Assembly: GCA_016790425.1 (NCBI GenBank)
Contig: JAEUPF010000092.1
Location: 1-64,000 of the forward strand
Length of the DNA: 64,000 nt
Origin: Rubrivivax sp.
GTDB lineage: Bacteria; Pseudomonadota; Gammaproteobacteria; Burkholderiales; Burkholderiaceae_C
Direction: 5' to 3'
Made by a program: the position numbers and the translations under genes. Under the pieces are notes generated by a model. That model did not search any database. It saw nothing but the letters and a program-made list of their open reading frames with translations, and was not told the DNA's origin. Shown here in pieces: positions 63,528 through 64,000 of the stretch (position 1 is the stretch's first letter; every line of letters starts with the position of its first letter).

Positions 63528-63959
63528 TCACTCGACGCGGACCCAGGTCTGATTGCGGAAGAACGGCCCGATGAAGCCGCGAACTTCGAGCGTCTTGCCG
63601 CCGTCCTTGGGCGTCAGGCGCACCTTGTAGGTCTTGCCGTTGTTGGGGTCGAGGATCGTGCCGCCGTCCCAGTAGGGGTCGTCGGCGCTCTTCTTCACGC
63701 CTTCGATGATGGCCATGCCGAGCACCGGCTGGTCCTTGCGCGCGTCGGTGCACTTGTCGCACCGGGTGTCCTGCTTGGCCGGGTCGAGCAGCTTCTCGAT
63801 CTTGCCGCTGAGCACGCCGCCGGTCTCGGCGATGCGAACGTAGCTCTTCTCCTGCTTGGTCTCGTCGTCGATCGTCTTCCACAGCCCCACCGGGGTTGCC
63901 TGGGCGAAGGCGACTTCGGCCAGCAGCGCCACGGCGGCGGCGAACATCACGTCTCTCAT
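63528..63959 (-). CDS. DUF2147 exported protein
   Basis: The 143-residue protein has a signal peptide (VMFAAAVALLAEVAFAQ) and DUF2147 features: VGLWKTIDDETKQEKSYVRI, GKIEKLL, CDKCTDARKDQPVLGM, and the C-terminal IGPFFRNQTWVR. DUF2147 proteins are small, beta-rich periplasmic proteins of unknown function, often beside fatty-acid or stress genes. AGGAG precedes the ATG at a normal distance. It is the first gene of the - strand lipid set. Confidence 0.92.
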   Translation of the reverse strand: MRDVMFAAAVALLAEVAFAQATPVGLWKTIDDETKQEKSYVRIAETGGVLSGKIEKLLDPAKQDTRCDKCTDARKDQPVLGMAIIEGVKKSADDPYWDGGTILDPNNGKTYKVRLTPKDGGKTLEVRGFIGPFFRNQTWVRVE

Positions 63960-64000
63960 GCCGGTTCTCCTGAATTCGGTTGTTCGTTGTCGCGACGGGC

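Overview
The window is very GC-rich, densely coded chromosomal DNA from a betaproteobacterium, most likely Burkholderiales (Rubrivivax/Leptothrix/Comamonadaceae-like). The case rests on content: three Bug/TctC-type binding-protein genes without their transporters, DUF2145, a TRAP transporter beside a Rieske oxygenase, branched-chain-type ABC importers and DUF2147. No rRNA, tRNA, CRISPR array, insertion sequence or prophage was recognised. Almost everything is metabolic or accessory-catabolic, with heavy use of short intergenic gaps and four-base stop/start overlaps.

Region 1 (1-6253, + strand) is one catabolic unit: a truncated phthalate-type Rieske oxygenase, a glutamine-synthetase-like ligase, a [2Fe-2S] ferredoxin and a complete three-part TRAP importer. 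The combination resembles the logic of aniline-type degradation, where an amine is gamma-glutamylated before ring oxygenation. Region 2 (6300-12520) holds a DUF2087 protein, a BON-domain exported protein, a ROK sugar kinase, a long M24B aminopeptidase, a 57-residue membrane protein and a stand-alone AAA+ ATPase. Region 3 (12575-18526) holds a membrane diguanylate cyclase, a patatin/BamA-type outer-membrane phospholipase whose frame is broken near its 3' end, an APH-fold kinase and a glutathione transferase.

Region 4 (18630-34739, almost all - strand) is a large catabolic island: a PEP-mutase/isocitrate-lyase-type lyase coupled to an FAD oxidoreductase; a divergent serine hydrolase; then a long run comprising an M20 amidohydrolase, an M14-type metallopeptidase, a GntR/UTRA regulator, a full branched-chain-type ABC importer (binding protein, two permeases, two ATPases), a Bug protein, both subunits of an aconitase-family hydratase and a dihydroorotase-like cyclic amidohydrolase. 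Region 5 (34865-42609) carries a GGDEF-EAL sensor behind an orphan pseudopilin, another ABC binding protein, a VapBC-type toxin-antitoxin pair with a palindromic operator, HtpX with a possible heat-shock promoter, and dihydroorotase PyrC.

Region 6 (42627-52034) has a LysR regulator, a secreted protein followed by a DUF2145 gene that seems to start at CTG, an ATM1-type ABC exporter with a methyltransferase, a YciA-like thioesterase, and a multi-domain membrane Fe-S/flavin oxidoreductase next to a cyclic-nucleotide-binding protein. Region 7 (52260-57262) has a Bug pseudogene with an internal deletion, an intact Bug gene with an SDR and a UroD-like gene, and a visibly AT-richer DUF4034-like gene that may be foreign. 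Region 8 (57298-63959, - strand) is a fatty-acid/acyl-CoA degradation set: SDR, SGNH hydrolase, crotonase, thiolase and a FadN-type bifunctional beta-oxidation protein, ending with a DUF2147 exported protein.

Several loci contain perfect tandem repeats of 9, 12 or 18 bases, mostly in frame, which looks like a genome habit worth following up.
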